This document shows, in pieces, positions 1 to 4,935 of a stretch of DNA of 8,260 nt. The number at the start of each line of letters is the position of its first letter. The first letter of the stretch is position 1. Under the pieces are notes generated by a model. The model saw only the letters and a list, made by a program, of their open reading frames with translations, was not told the DNA's origin and did no database searches. The position numbers and the translations under genes are program-made. The stretch covers positions 1 to 8,260 of the forward strand of contig CAOOJO010000103.1 in the NCBI GenBank assembly GCA_948496895.1, written 5' to 3'. This DNA is from an uncultured Acetatifactor sp. (GTDB lineage: Bacteria; Bacillota; Clostridia; Lachnospirales; Lachnospiraceae).

Positions 1-240
1 GCCCTCCCGCTCCATGACCTGGAGCGTATTGGAGACCGTGGCCCCGGATATGCGGAATTCCTTCTCCAGATCCTTCTGGTACACGGGCTGGTCCTGGTGG
101 TGGTAGAGATATCCCAGGATTCCCCCCTGGAGCTGCGTCTTCGGCCCCTTCTTCACATCGGGGCCGTTCTTGTGCATGGCCACCTTGATCTGGTTGTGGA
201 TGACCCGCAGCAGAAATGTGATTCTCTTTCTCTCTTCCAT
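1..240 (-). CDS. MarR-family transcriptional regulator (N-terminal 80 residues, cut by left window edge)
   Basis: The visible 80 residues start MEERKRITFLLRVI and hold a helical N-terminus (about 1-25), then a winged helix-turn-helix. The segment PVYQKDLEKEF (52-62) is the first helix of the reader head and ISGATVSNTLQVMEREG (64-80) is the recognition helix, which matches the MarR pattern of QKDLEKEF followed by S-ATVSN-L--ME--G. The wing and C-terminal dimerisation helix lie beyond the left edge. MarR proteins are dimeric DNA-binding repressors or activators, often ligand responsive and often regulating an adjacent transporter or themselves. The start is ATG at 240-238, preceded by AGAGGAAGGAG. 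Two palindromic operators sit over its own promoter, so autoregulation is likely. The regulated partner gene may lie off the left edge. The ligand is unknown, and nothing here ties it to the surface operon except adjacency. Confidence 0.88.
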   Translation of the reverse strand, partial: MEERKRITFLLRVIHNQIKVAMHKNGPDVKKGPKTQLQGGILGYLYHHQDQPVYQKDLEKEFRISGATVSNTLQVMEREG

Positions 241-271
241 CGGCTCCTTCCTCTCATGGCATAAGCCCTTT

Positions 272-305
272 GTTAGTGGGCTAACTTGTTTGTTAGTGTA
301 CTAAC
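272..305. promoter_or_regulatory. Twin palindromic operators, probable MarR-type binding sites
   Basis: There are two perfect inverted repeats: GTTAGTGGGCTAAC (272-285) and GTTAGTGTACTAAC (292-305). They share the arms GTTAG and CTAAC, and the second is a perfect 6-bp-arm palindrome (GTTAGT/ACTAAC). The dyad centres are 20 bp apart, about two helical turns, so two dimers would sit on the same DNA face. TTAGT/ACTAA-like dyads are typical of MarR-family sites. One site covers the -10 box and start point and the other lies just downstream. Binding by the adjacent MarR protein is inferred. Confidence 0.75.
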
Positions 306-332
306 TATATCGCGTTTCGGAGGATTTGTCAA
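304..332 (-). promoter_or_regulatory. Sigma-A promoter of the MarR-family gene
   Basis: On the minus strand a perfect TTGACA (-35, at 332-327) is separated by 17 bases from TATAGT (-10, at 309-304). The predicted transcription start is near 297, leaving a leader of about 57 nt before the ATG at 240. The -10 box overlaps the upstream palindromic operator (292-305), the geometry expected for repression by occlusion of RNA polymerase. Confidence 0.8.
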
Positions 333-371
333 TGGGGATTTTAAAAACGTTTGAAAAAAATCAAGTTTTGG

Positions 372-400
372 TTGACATTCCATACTTTTTGTAATATCCT
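372..400 (+). promoter_or_regulatory. Sigma-A promoter driving the repeat RNA / type III TA-like unit
   Basis: On the plus strand TTGACA (372-377) is followed, after 17 bases, by TATCCT (395-400). An A/T-rich stretch (about 350-370) lies upstream and could act as an UP-type element. The predicted start is near 407. The promoter diverges from that of the MarR gene, with the two -35 boxes about 40 bases apart. An alternative -10, TAATAT (392-397), would give a poor 14-base spacer. A 10-bp palindrome CTACTAGTAG (399-408) straddles the predicted start. Confidence 0.7.
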
Positions 401-406
401 ACTAGT

Positions 407-422
407 AGAAGCAAGAGCTTCT
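407..422 (+). other. Hairpin at the 5' end of the repeat RNA
   Basis: AGAAGC (407-412), loop AAGA, GCTTCT (417-422) form a perfect 6-bp stem beginning at the predicted transcription start. A stem at the extreme 5' end could protect the RNA from 5'-dependent decay. That role is inference; the inverted repeat is directly visible. Confidence 0.55.
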
Positions 423-425
423 CTT

Positions 426-518
426 TGAGGCGTTCGTCAGATGTGCCTGTCTAAAAAAAGCTGAAGAAATTGTGAGGGGTTCGTCAGATGCACCTGTCTA
501 AAAAAAGCTGAAGAAATT
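426..518 (+). repeat. Two tandem 47-nt direct repeats
   Basis: Copy 1 (426-471) and copy 2 (473-518) align at an offset of 47 with 43 of 46 positions identical. The differences are C431/G478 and the adjacent pair T444-G445 / C491-A492. The core reads GTTCGTCAGATG, two variable bases, CCTGTC, a T, seven A's, then GCTGAAGAAATT. Similarity stops at 519, so there is no third full copy. The copies are contiguous without spacers, so this is not a CRISPR array. Confidence 0.95.
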
Positions 519-520
519 AT

Positions 521-545
521 CGGGAGCTGAATGGTTCCCGTTTTT
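521..545 (+). terminator. Intrinsic terminator between the repeat RNA and the downstream reading frame
   Basis: CGGGAGC (521-527) pairs with GTTCCCG (534-540) through seven pairs, one of them G-U. The loop is TGAATG and a run of five T's (541-545) follows. It is orientated for plus-strand transcription; on the minus strand there is no U-tract directly after the stem. Its position, after the repeats and 16 bases before the ATG at 561, matches the attenuating terminator of type III toxin-antitoxin operons. Confidence 0.75.
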
Positions 546-560
546 ACGTTAAGGAGCATT

Positions 561-677
561 ATGGGACTTACACTTTGTTATATCCGTAAAAGCTATTTCG
601 AGGAGCATCCAGATTTTATCCCTTACTCCGCCCGCAGCACCCCCAGCAGCACGAACCGCGCGTCCGCGAACTCATAG
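561..677 (+). pseudogene. Truncated type III toxin-like gene (ToxN/AbiQ/CptN/TenpN-like N-terminus)
   Basis: An ATG at 561 follows AAGGAG (551-556) and opens a frame reading MGLTLCYIRKSY then FEEHPDFI. From memory, the LCYIRK-YFE-HP-F pattern resembles the start of Firmicute type III endoribonuclease toxins, whose sequence normally goes on with a PMLDxGN-like segment for a total of roughly 150-180 residues. Here the resemblance ends near codon 21 (about 622). The frame then continues by chance, antisense through the 3' end of the class B sortase gene, to TAG at 675-677. That gives 38 residues, the last 17 of Ser/Thr/Arg-rich shadow sequence. The protein is far too short to be active. The break coincides with the sortase stop codon (623-625), pointing to a rearrangement junction. 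The homology is recalled rather than computed; the position after repeats and terminator is independent support. Confidence 0.5.
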
Positions 678-1450
678 CTGCAGGTGGACAGGGTAAGGAC
701 ATGATCCGATGCGGATGGCGCGAAGTCAGCTCGGATGAGGGATTTGGAGATGCCGGATGCTATCCAGTCCTCGTAGTCCGCCTCCGATTCGAAGCCCGTC
801 ACCCAGGCATCGTCCTCCACGTTGGCCACATAGCCCGCGAATATCTCGATGGTGTAGTTTCCGTTCGGAGTCAGCAGGAGCATCCGCGGATGCTCTTCGT
901 AGTACTCCTGGCTCTTGTAATTGGACAGGGCGGCGAACATGGAGCCGTCCTTCATATGGTGCCCGTAGATGATGCAGTGGGAATCTGAGAAGTCGCTCTG
1001 GTTCCGGCAGTCCAGGAAGATCGCGCCGCTGGGGTTGCTCTCGCCGTTGAACAGGCGGTGCAGGTAATAGTCGTTGTCCGCGGCCTGCACGATTGGGTAA
1101 TTGATTACGGAAGCATCATCATAAATCCAGCCGACCACCTGCTCATTGACGCTGCGCAGGCCCGCGAAGTCCACCTCTGGAAAGGCAATCTCAGAATCCG
1201 TCTCCGCCCTGCTGGCCGCCAATGCTCCACTGCTGCCGCTCTGTGCGGACTGCCCGCTCTTCCCTGTCCCCGCATCCGCCCCGGCATCATCCTTGTCCGC
1301 AAACTGCAGGAAGGAATCCAAATCCTCATAGGCTGTCTCCGCGGCCTTCCGCTCTCCCAGAATCTTCCAGACCTGATATCCGGACACCGCGAACACTACA
1401 GCCAGCCCCGCTGCCAGCAAACAGACCAATATCCTGCCAATCCTTTTCAT
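623..1450 (-). CDS. Class B sortase
   Basis: This 275-residue membrane-anchored transpeptidase has an N-terminal signal-anchor (about 6-30), a low-complexity Asp/Gly/Ser/Ala linker (about 52-84), then the sortase fold (about 88-275). Visible class B landmarks are IIYGHHMKDGSMFAAL (His164 catalytic), TLSTCSYE (Cys257 nucleophile) and DARFVLLG (Arg265). The GH(H/N)MKDGSMF signature separates it from class C. Class B sortases cleave NPQTN- or (S/P)PxTG-like motifs and attach single proteins, including haem-binding or adhesive proteins, to peptidoglycan. The PPKTS protein three genes upstream is the obvious substrate. The start at ATG 1450 overlaps the peptidase stop by four bases (ATGA) and is preceded by GGGAGG. 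An upstream in-frame start at 1489 would overlap the peptidase more and lacks a site. This is the last gene of the operon, and no intrinsic terminator is visible after it. Confidence 0.93.
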   Translation of the reverse strand: MKRIGRILVCLLAAGLAVVFAVSGYQVWKILGERKAAETAYEDLDSFLQFADKDDAGADAGTGKSGQSAQSGSSGALAASRAETDSEIAFPEVDFAGLRSVNEQVVGWIYDDASVINYPIVQAADNDYYLHRLFNGESNPSGAIFLDCRNQSDFSDSHCIIYGHHMKDGSMFAALSNYKSQEYYEEHPRMLLLTPNGNYTIEIFAGYVANVEDDAWVTGFESEADYEDWIASGISKSLIRADFAPSASDHVLTLSTCSYEFADARFVLLGVLRAE

Positions 1451-2028
1451 ACGTCCTCCCTGCCCTTCCCCAGGAGATTCCCCGCCCACAGCAGCAGCAC
1501 AGCGCCCACTACCCCGCAGGCCAGGTAAATCTTCCCCTTGGCCCCGGAGCAGATTGCCATTACAGTTCCCAGGAAGGGAACCGACCGCGCCATCCGGCCA
1601 ATCAATGCCCCATAGGGCACCGGGGCCAGATCCTTCTCCGCATTGGCGTCCCCCTTTGTGATGAACTCCCCTTCCACCACATGGTTCTCCAGCACCCGGT
1701 GGGTGATGACTGCGCCTCTGTCGTAAAAAGCAATGACGTCTCCTGCCGCCACCTCCTCCGGTGCCGCCGCCTCCACGTAGAGAGCGCTGCCCACGGGAAT
1801 CTCCGGCTCCATGCTCCCGCTCACCACCACGTACACGTCATATCCCATGAGCCGCGGCACTGTCATGGGAATGCAGACCGCCACCACGGCCATCAATATC
1901 AGCACGGACAATGTCCTGCATATCCTACGCCCCAAATTCGTGTCCCAGTCCTTTCCGCGCGACCCGCGCTCTCTCCGACAGAAGCAGAGGATTCCTCCCA
2001 GAATCCTCTGCTTCCCCTTGTCCGGCAC
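1447..2028 (-). CDS. SipW-like (ER-type) signal peptidase I
   Basis: The protein is up to 193 residues, with an N-terminal membrane segment (about 40-58), a catalytic region and a C-terminal membrane segment (about 165-186). VVVSGSMEPEIPVGSAL carries the nucleophile Ser72. The general base is histidine (VITHRV, His110), not lysine, the hallmark of ER-type/SipW peptidases; FITKGDAN adds the conserved Asp127. Such enzymes cleave SipW-dependent signal peptides, as in TasA of Bacillus. Two upstream genes in this operon encode candidates, so the cognate pair lies in one transcript. The start is uncertain. GTG at 2028 is the first start in frame and has only a weak GGGAAG upstream; TTG at 1935, after GGGA, would give 162 residues and leave a more typical N-terminus (LGRRICRTLSVLIL). 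With the later start, the 14-bp hairpin at 1981-2014 would lie in the leader. Confidence 0.88.
   Translation of the reverse strand: MPDKGKQRILGGILCFCRRERGSRGKDWDTNLGRRICRTLSVLILMAVVAVCIPMTVPRLMGYDVYVVVSGSMEPEIPVGSALYVEAAAPEEVAAGDVIAFYDRGAVITHRVLENHVVEGEFITKGDANAEKDLAPVPYGALIGRMARSVPFLGTVMAICSGAKGKIYLACGVVGAVLLLWAGNLLGKGREDV
1981..2014 (-). promoter_or_regulatory. Perfect 14-bp inverted repeat at the 5' end of the signal peptidase gene
   Basis: GAAGCAGAGGATTC (1981-1994), a 6-base loop, and GAATCCTCTGCTTC (2001-2014) are exactly complementary. In the mRNA the loop reads UGGGAG and, with the next bases, presents a Shine-Dalgarno-like GGGAGG in the loop and stem top. No U-tract follows on either strand, so it is not a standard terminator. 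It may stabilise or segment the polycistronic mRNA, or control translation of the peptidase. The structure is directly visible; its role is inference. Confidence 0.6.
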
Positions 2029-2127
2029 TTTCTTCCCGGACGAGACCGAGCTTGCGGTGTCAGCATGCTATGGGTCTCTACGCGGCATGCCACGCCACCT
2101 CTCTCCAGAACTCCCGGATTCTTACGC

Positions 2128-2268
2128 CCTAATCCCTCTTCCTGGACTCCCTGGCCTTTTATGCCTAATCCTTCTTCCCGGACTCCCCGGCCTTTGTGCC
2201 TAATCCTTCTTCCCGGACTCCCCGGCCTTTGTGCCTAATCCTTCTTCCCGGTATCTCCGGTCTTTATG
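2128..2268. repeat. 35-bp tandem repeat, four copies, between surface-protein and signal-peptidase genes
   Basis: Copies begin with CCTAATCC at 2128, 2164, 2199 and 2234, giving unit lengths of 36, 35, 35 and about 35. Copies 2 and 3 are identical and the outer ones are diverged. A degenerate half copy precedes them (about 2105-2126). On the minus strand each unit contains AAGAAGGATTAG, which in the 2234 copy is the last codons and stop of the MucBP gene. The array thus looks like amplification of that gene's 3' end. Each unit holds a short CCGG/CCGG dyad. The rest of the spacer (2029-2104) shows no gene. Confidence 0.9.
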
Positions 2269-3314
2269 CCCCTGGCCCTGCGCATCCGCCGATACGTATA
2301 TGCTCCCATCACCAGCACGACGATAGCCACCAGCCCAACCCCTGCGGCAATCCGTGCATTCTTCCACATCCTGGCGTTTGCTTCAGCCACTGTGCCATCG
2401 TTCTCAGGATTTAGATTCGCCAGAGGCGTCTCCCCCTCGTCCAAATCCACCAAGTTCTCCGGTCCCTGGGCATCCGGCTCATTCCCGCCCAAAGGCGTCT
2501 CGTCCTCCCCCAGATTCTCCGGCGGGACATCGTCTCCCACCGGCTCCACAGGGCCTGCGGCGCCACCTGGCGCGGCGGCTCCGCCTCCCCCGGCTCCCGC
2601 GTCCGCCGCGCCTCCAACGGCTCCGCCTCCGACACCGGCGTCACCAGCTCCGCCTCCGCCCGGGGCAGCCCCGCCGCCAGTGCCACCACCGCCCGGAACC
2701 GTGGTCACGATTGGCGTATACACAAAAGTGAACACGTTCCTGCTGGCATCGCTCTGCAAAGTCCTGGTCAGGTTATAGGCCTGGGGCTGGTAGCCCTCCA
2801 CATACAGATAGGCTATCACCGGCCTGTCGCCTACATTTCCGTAATAGGTCTGCGGGGGATACAGCTGGTTTCCCGAAGCGTCCACATAGTTGACGGTATA
2901 CTGAACCATATCACCCCGGATTCCGTATGCCACCACATAATCCTGATCCCGCTCTACCTGGAAATACGCCAAATCCAGGCTATCGTCCCGTCCGCCCATG
3001 CGGATGCCCTTGACATAATACTTGCTGTCCTCCGGCACGGAGGCGGCGCTGTTCAGGAAACGGACATGGTTGGCCGCCGTCAGCCCGGTGATTCTTACGG
3101 ATTTTCCGCCGTCCTCCGGTATGATTTCATAATCCCCGCCGCCGTCCACGGATATGGATATCCCGTCGGCCGTGCTCAAGGTTCCCTGGTTCCCCGCGCT
3201 GATGGTCACGGTATAGGTATAGCTCTTCCGCTCTGCCGCCAGGCAGGTCAGGGAGGCGGAGAGCATCAGGCAGAAGGCTGCCAGCACAGAAATCGTTCTT
3301 ATGGCTTTTTTCAT
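2235..3314 (-). CDS. MucBP-domain, Gly/Ala-rich, membrane-anchored surface protein
   Basis: This 359-residue secreted protein has a signal peptide (1-27, ending LTCLAA) and an N-terminal beta-rich domain of unknown type (about 31-135). A MucBP-like domain follows (about 137-200: VQYTVNYVDASGNQLYPP, YYGNVGD, GYQPQAYNLT, FTFVYTP). Then come a Gly/Ala/Pro linker (207-255), an acidic segment with two ETPL motifs (272-275, 295-298), a membrane helix (about 322-340) and a basic tail RRMRRARG. MucBP modules bind mucin in lactobacilli; adhesion here is inference. There is no LPxTG-like motif before the helix, so it is probably membrane-anchored, or sorted through an unrecognised signal. The ATG at 3314 shares one base with the preceding stop (TGATG) and follows GGGGGAG. 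A longer frame back to 3407 would run deep into the previous gene and was rejected. The 3' end lies in the tandem-repeat array. Confidence 0.82.
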   Translation of the reverse strand: MKKAIRTISVLAAFCLMLSASLTCLAAERKSYTYTVTISAGNQGTLSTADGISISVDGGGDYEIIPEDGGKSVRITGLTAANHVRFLNSAASVPEDSKYYVKGIRMGGRDDSLDLAYFQVERDQDYVVAYGIRGDMVQYTVNYVDASGNQLYPPQTYYGNVGDRPVIAYLYVEGYQPQAYNLTRTLQSDASRNVFTFVYTPIVTTVPGGGGTGGGAAPGGGGAGDAGVGGGAVGGAADAGAGGGGAAAPGGAAGPVEPVGDDVPPENLGEDETPLGGNEPDAQGPENLVDLDEGETPLANLNPENDGTVAEANARMWKNARIAAGVGLVAIVVLVMGAYTYRRMRRARGIKTGDTGKKD

Positions 3315-4108
3315 CACTGCGCTCCCCCCTTCTCTTTCTTTCCAGCTCTGTACAGGCTGTACAGGGCAATCGCCAGCAGCGCCAGCCCGGAGCCTAAGGA
3401 AATCCACACATACAGCATCAGATTGCTGTCATCGCTGGTCTTGGGAGGCCGTCTGGACGGCGTCTCCTCCTCCGGCTCATCCTCTTCCTCGTCATTCACC
3501 GGCACCGGATTTCTGCGCTCCTCCACCGCGAAGTTCAGGGTCAGGTTCGCCAGGGTATCCTGGTACGTATTCCCCTGGGTCTCTCCGTCCAGGGCCACGG
3601 TCAGGGAAATCGTCCCCTGCTCCCCGGCACCCAAGGTGTCCAGATAGAAATACTCACTCAGGGATTCCGTTGCCTCGTGAAGGCCTTCTCCTACATCTAT
3701 GTCTTCGCTTCGCTCGCCGCCCACCGTGTCGCTGCTGTACAGCGTCTCCAGCTCCCCCTGGGGAGGCTGATAGGTCAGGATATAGGAATAGCCTCCGCTG
3801 GCCGCTACCCTCTGGCTGTCCTCCAGGGACTGCAGCACCCGGTTGGTCATCCACCAGTCAGTCTCCTTTCCGGCTGTGTTCTTCAACGCCACCGAGATGT
3901 CGATGCTGTCTCCCGGCTGCAGATTGTATATGGCGTCATTGATGTCGGAGGTATTGAAATTGCTCTCCATCCCGCTGCCCGTGAAGTCCACCGCCCAGCC
4001 CGGGTCACCCTGATAATCCTCCGCGAAGGCCGTGGCCCCGTCCCCCAGCAGCATGGAGCAGGCCAGCAGCAGCCCTATCCAGTTCCTTTTCATCCTGTCA
4101 ACTCCCAT
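3314..4108 (-). CDS. Cell-wall surface protein with C-terminal PPKTS sorting signal
   Basis: This 264-residue protein has a classical signal peptide (1-29, ending ATAFA) and a globular region (about 30-200) with no domain I can name. A charged Glu/Pro spacer (about 203-218) precedes the sorting signal PPKTS (221-225), a hydrophobic helix (about 230-252) and a basic tail RAGKKEKG. The final Gly of LPxTG is replaced by Ser and Leu by Pro. PPKTS resembles the (S/P)PxTG signals used by class B sortases such as that of Clostridioides difficile, and a class B sortase ends this operon. Notable internal segments are GDSIDISVALKNTAGKETDWW and DGETQGNTYQDTLANLTLNFAVE, which resemble secreted proteins of gut Clostridia, although the family name is unknown to me. 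The start at ATG 4108 has AGGAGG 10 bases upstream. ATG 4093 (MKRNWIG), with GGGAG 8 bases upstream, is an equally credible start. Confidence 0.82.
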   Translation of the reverse strand: MGVDRMKRNWIGLLLACSMLLGDGATAFAEDYQGDPGWAVDFTGSGMESNFNTSDINDAIYNLQPGDSIDISVALKNTAGKETDWWMTNRVLQSLEDSQRVAASGGYSYILTYQPPQGELETLYSSDTVGGERSEDIDVGEGLHEATESLSEYFYLDTLGAGEQGTISLTVALDGETQGNTYQDTLANLTLNFAVEERRNPVPVNDEEEDEPEEETPSRRPPKTSDDSNLMLYVWISLGSGLALLAIALYSLYRAGKKEKGGAQ

Positions 4109-4122
4109 CCGTCTATAGCCTC

Positions 4123-4935
4123 CTATCTCAGCCGTAACGTCCCGTCCGCGCCGACCTCCACGTCCACGCCCCAGGCGCTCTTGATGGCGCTCTGGGCGTT
4201 GTGGGTCTGCACCGCGTCCACCTCAGCCTCCACCACGAAGGAAGCTCCCTCGTAGTCATACACCGTCCGAACCGTGGTCCATCCGTTGGCATCCGTGGAA
4301 TGGGTTTCCGTCACCTTGGTCATCACGTCGTTCCTGATGGTCACGGAATCCACGAAGCTTTCCGTCTCATAGAAGACGCCGCCCTCAGCCGCGGCCGCCA
4401 GGGGACTGTCATAATACAGCACAATCAGCTCGCCGTCCCTGGGGTCGTCCTCCCCCATCCTGGCGGTAGTCGCCCTGTCGTCTACAATCCAATGGTCATT
4501 CGTCAGGTGCAGGTCAATCATGGCCGGGGAGAGATGGGTGAGCTTGCGCCCCTCCTCATCCACCCAGTATTTGTACAGCTTCACCCGGACATATTCGTCA
4601 ATGGAACCGCTGTTCCTGACGCTTAAGCTCTCCGGGTATGTCCTGCCCACCTGCCACTGCTCGCCCTCGGGGAGGGTCAGCAGCTGACCGGATGCCTGGT
4701 TCCACACATTGTCCGCATGGGTGTAGTCCCGATAGCTCACGATATCCCCGTTCTCCACCAGAGACACGCCGATACTCTGGACATCAATCTGGGCGGTGTA
4801 GGTCTCCGAATAATAGGTCAGGGCCGCCCGGGTGCTGCCGATGGCGCTGAAGGACAGCAGCCCTATGGCCGAGGCGAACAGAACCGCCGTGCCGGAGACC
4901 AGGCCTGCCTTTTTCTTCTTCCCTTTGTCACTCAT
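4123..4935 (-). CDS. SipW-dependent-type secreted protein (270 residues)
   Basis: A lysine-rich start (MSDKGKKKKA) leads into a hydrophobic segment (about 11-33). Next is AIGSTRAALTYYSETYTAQI (31-50), the small-residue/aromatic junction seen in SipW-dependent signal peptides (compare the AxF/YFS(D/E) junction of TasA and camelysin). The mature part is beta-rich and acidic. SLSVRNSGSIDEYVRVKLYKYW (103-124) resembles the NxG-x-x-x-YVRV strand found in TasA-like folds, and the C-terminus carries THNAQSAIKSAWGVDVEV (244-261). It is probably an exported fibre or matrix component cleaved by the SipW-like peptidase encoded in the same operon. ATG 4935 is chosen because AAGGAGG lies 8 bases upstream; a frame opening at 4959 lacks this support. 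It overlaps the preceding stop by 8 bases, and 14 bases separate it from the next gene. Exact subfamily is unknown. Confidence 0.78.
   Translation of the reverse strand: MSDKGKKKKAGLVSGTAVLFASAIGLLSFSAIGSTRAALTYYSETYTAQIDVQSIGVSLVENGDIVSYRDYTHADNVWNQASGQLLTLPEGEQWQVGRTYPESLSVRNSGSIDEYVRVKLYKYWVDEEGRKLTHLSPAMIDLHLTNDHWIVDDRATTARMGEDDPRDGELIVLYYDSPLAAAAEGGVFYETESFVDSVTIRNDVMTKVTETHSTDANGWTTVRTVYDYEGASFVVEAEVDAVQTHNAQSAIKSAWGVDVEVGADGTLRLR

Larger units (their letters stand above)
407..545 (+). ncRNA. Candidate type III antitoxin RNA (tandem-repeat RNA, CptI/TenpI/ToxI-like)
   Basis: This is a short transcription unit with its own promoter (372-400), a 5' hairpin, two direct repeats of period 47 and an intrinsic terminator (521-545), followed immediately by a ribosome binding site and a small reading frame. 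This order is the signature of type III toxin-antitoxin loci. There the repeat RNA is cut by the toxin into pseudoknot units that bind and inhibit the toxin, and the terminator sets the excess of RNA over toxin mRNA. Each unit carries a seven-A tract and an A-rich segment (AAGAAATT). Possible pairings are CAG/CTG within AGATG(TG or CA)CCTGTC, and a longer one, TTCGTCAG (433-440) with CTGAAGAA (461-468), with one mismatch. ToxI-type repeats are about 36 nt, so 47 nt fits the CptIN or TenpIN groups better. The family assignment is inference and no homology search was possible. Alternatives are a regulatory leader or a small RNA of another kind. Confidence 0.6.

Noticed and set aside
441..511. 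Two tiny reading frames, MCLSKKS and MHLSKKS, one in each 47-nt repeat, the second with a GAGGGG site 8 bases upstream
   Set aside because: Both follow automatically from the repeat identity and are only seven codons. The promoter-repeat-terminator-toxin order explains the repeats better. A leader-peptide role is not excluded, but nothing else supports it.
426..518. Possible CRISPR array
   Set aside because: The two copies are contiguous with no unique spacers, and there are no cas genes.
521..545. Bidirectional terminator also serving the minus-strand operon
   Set aside because: On the minus strand the stem is followed by ATAATTTCTTC, not a U-run, so support is weak in that direction.
2105..2268. 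Possible CRISPR array or collagen-like (GLPGL) coding repeat on the plus strand
   Set aside because: The 35-bp units are back to back without spacers. Plus-strand frames through it lack ribosome sites and run antisense to well-supported genes.
3315..3407. N-terminal extension of the MucBP protein
   Set aside because: It would place 31 residues before a clear MKKAIRTISV signal peptide and lie inside the upstream gene; ATG 3314 has its own ribosome site.
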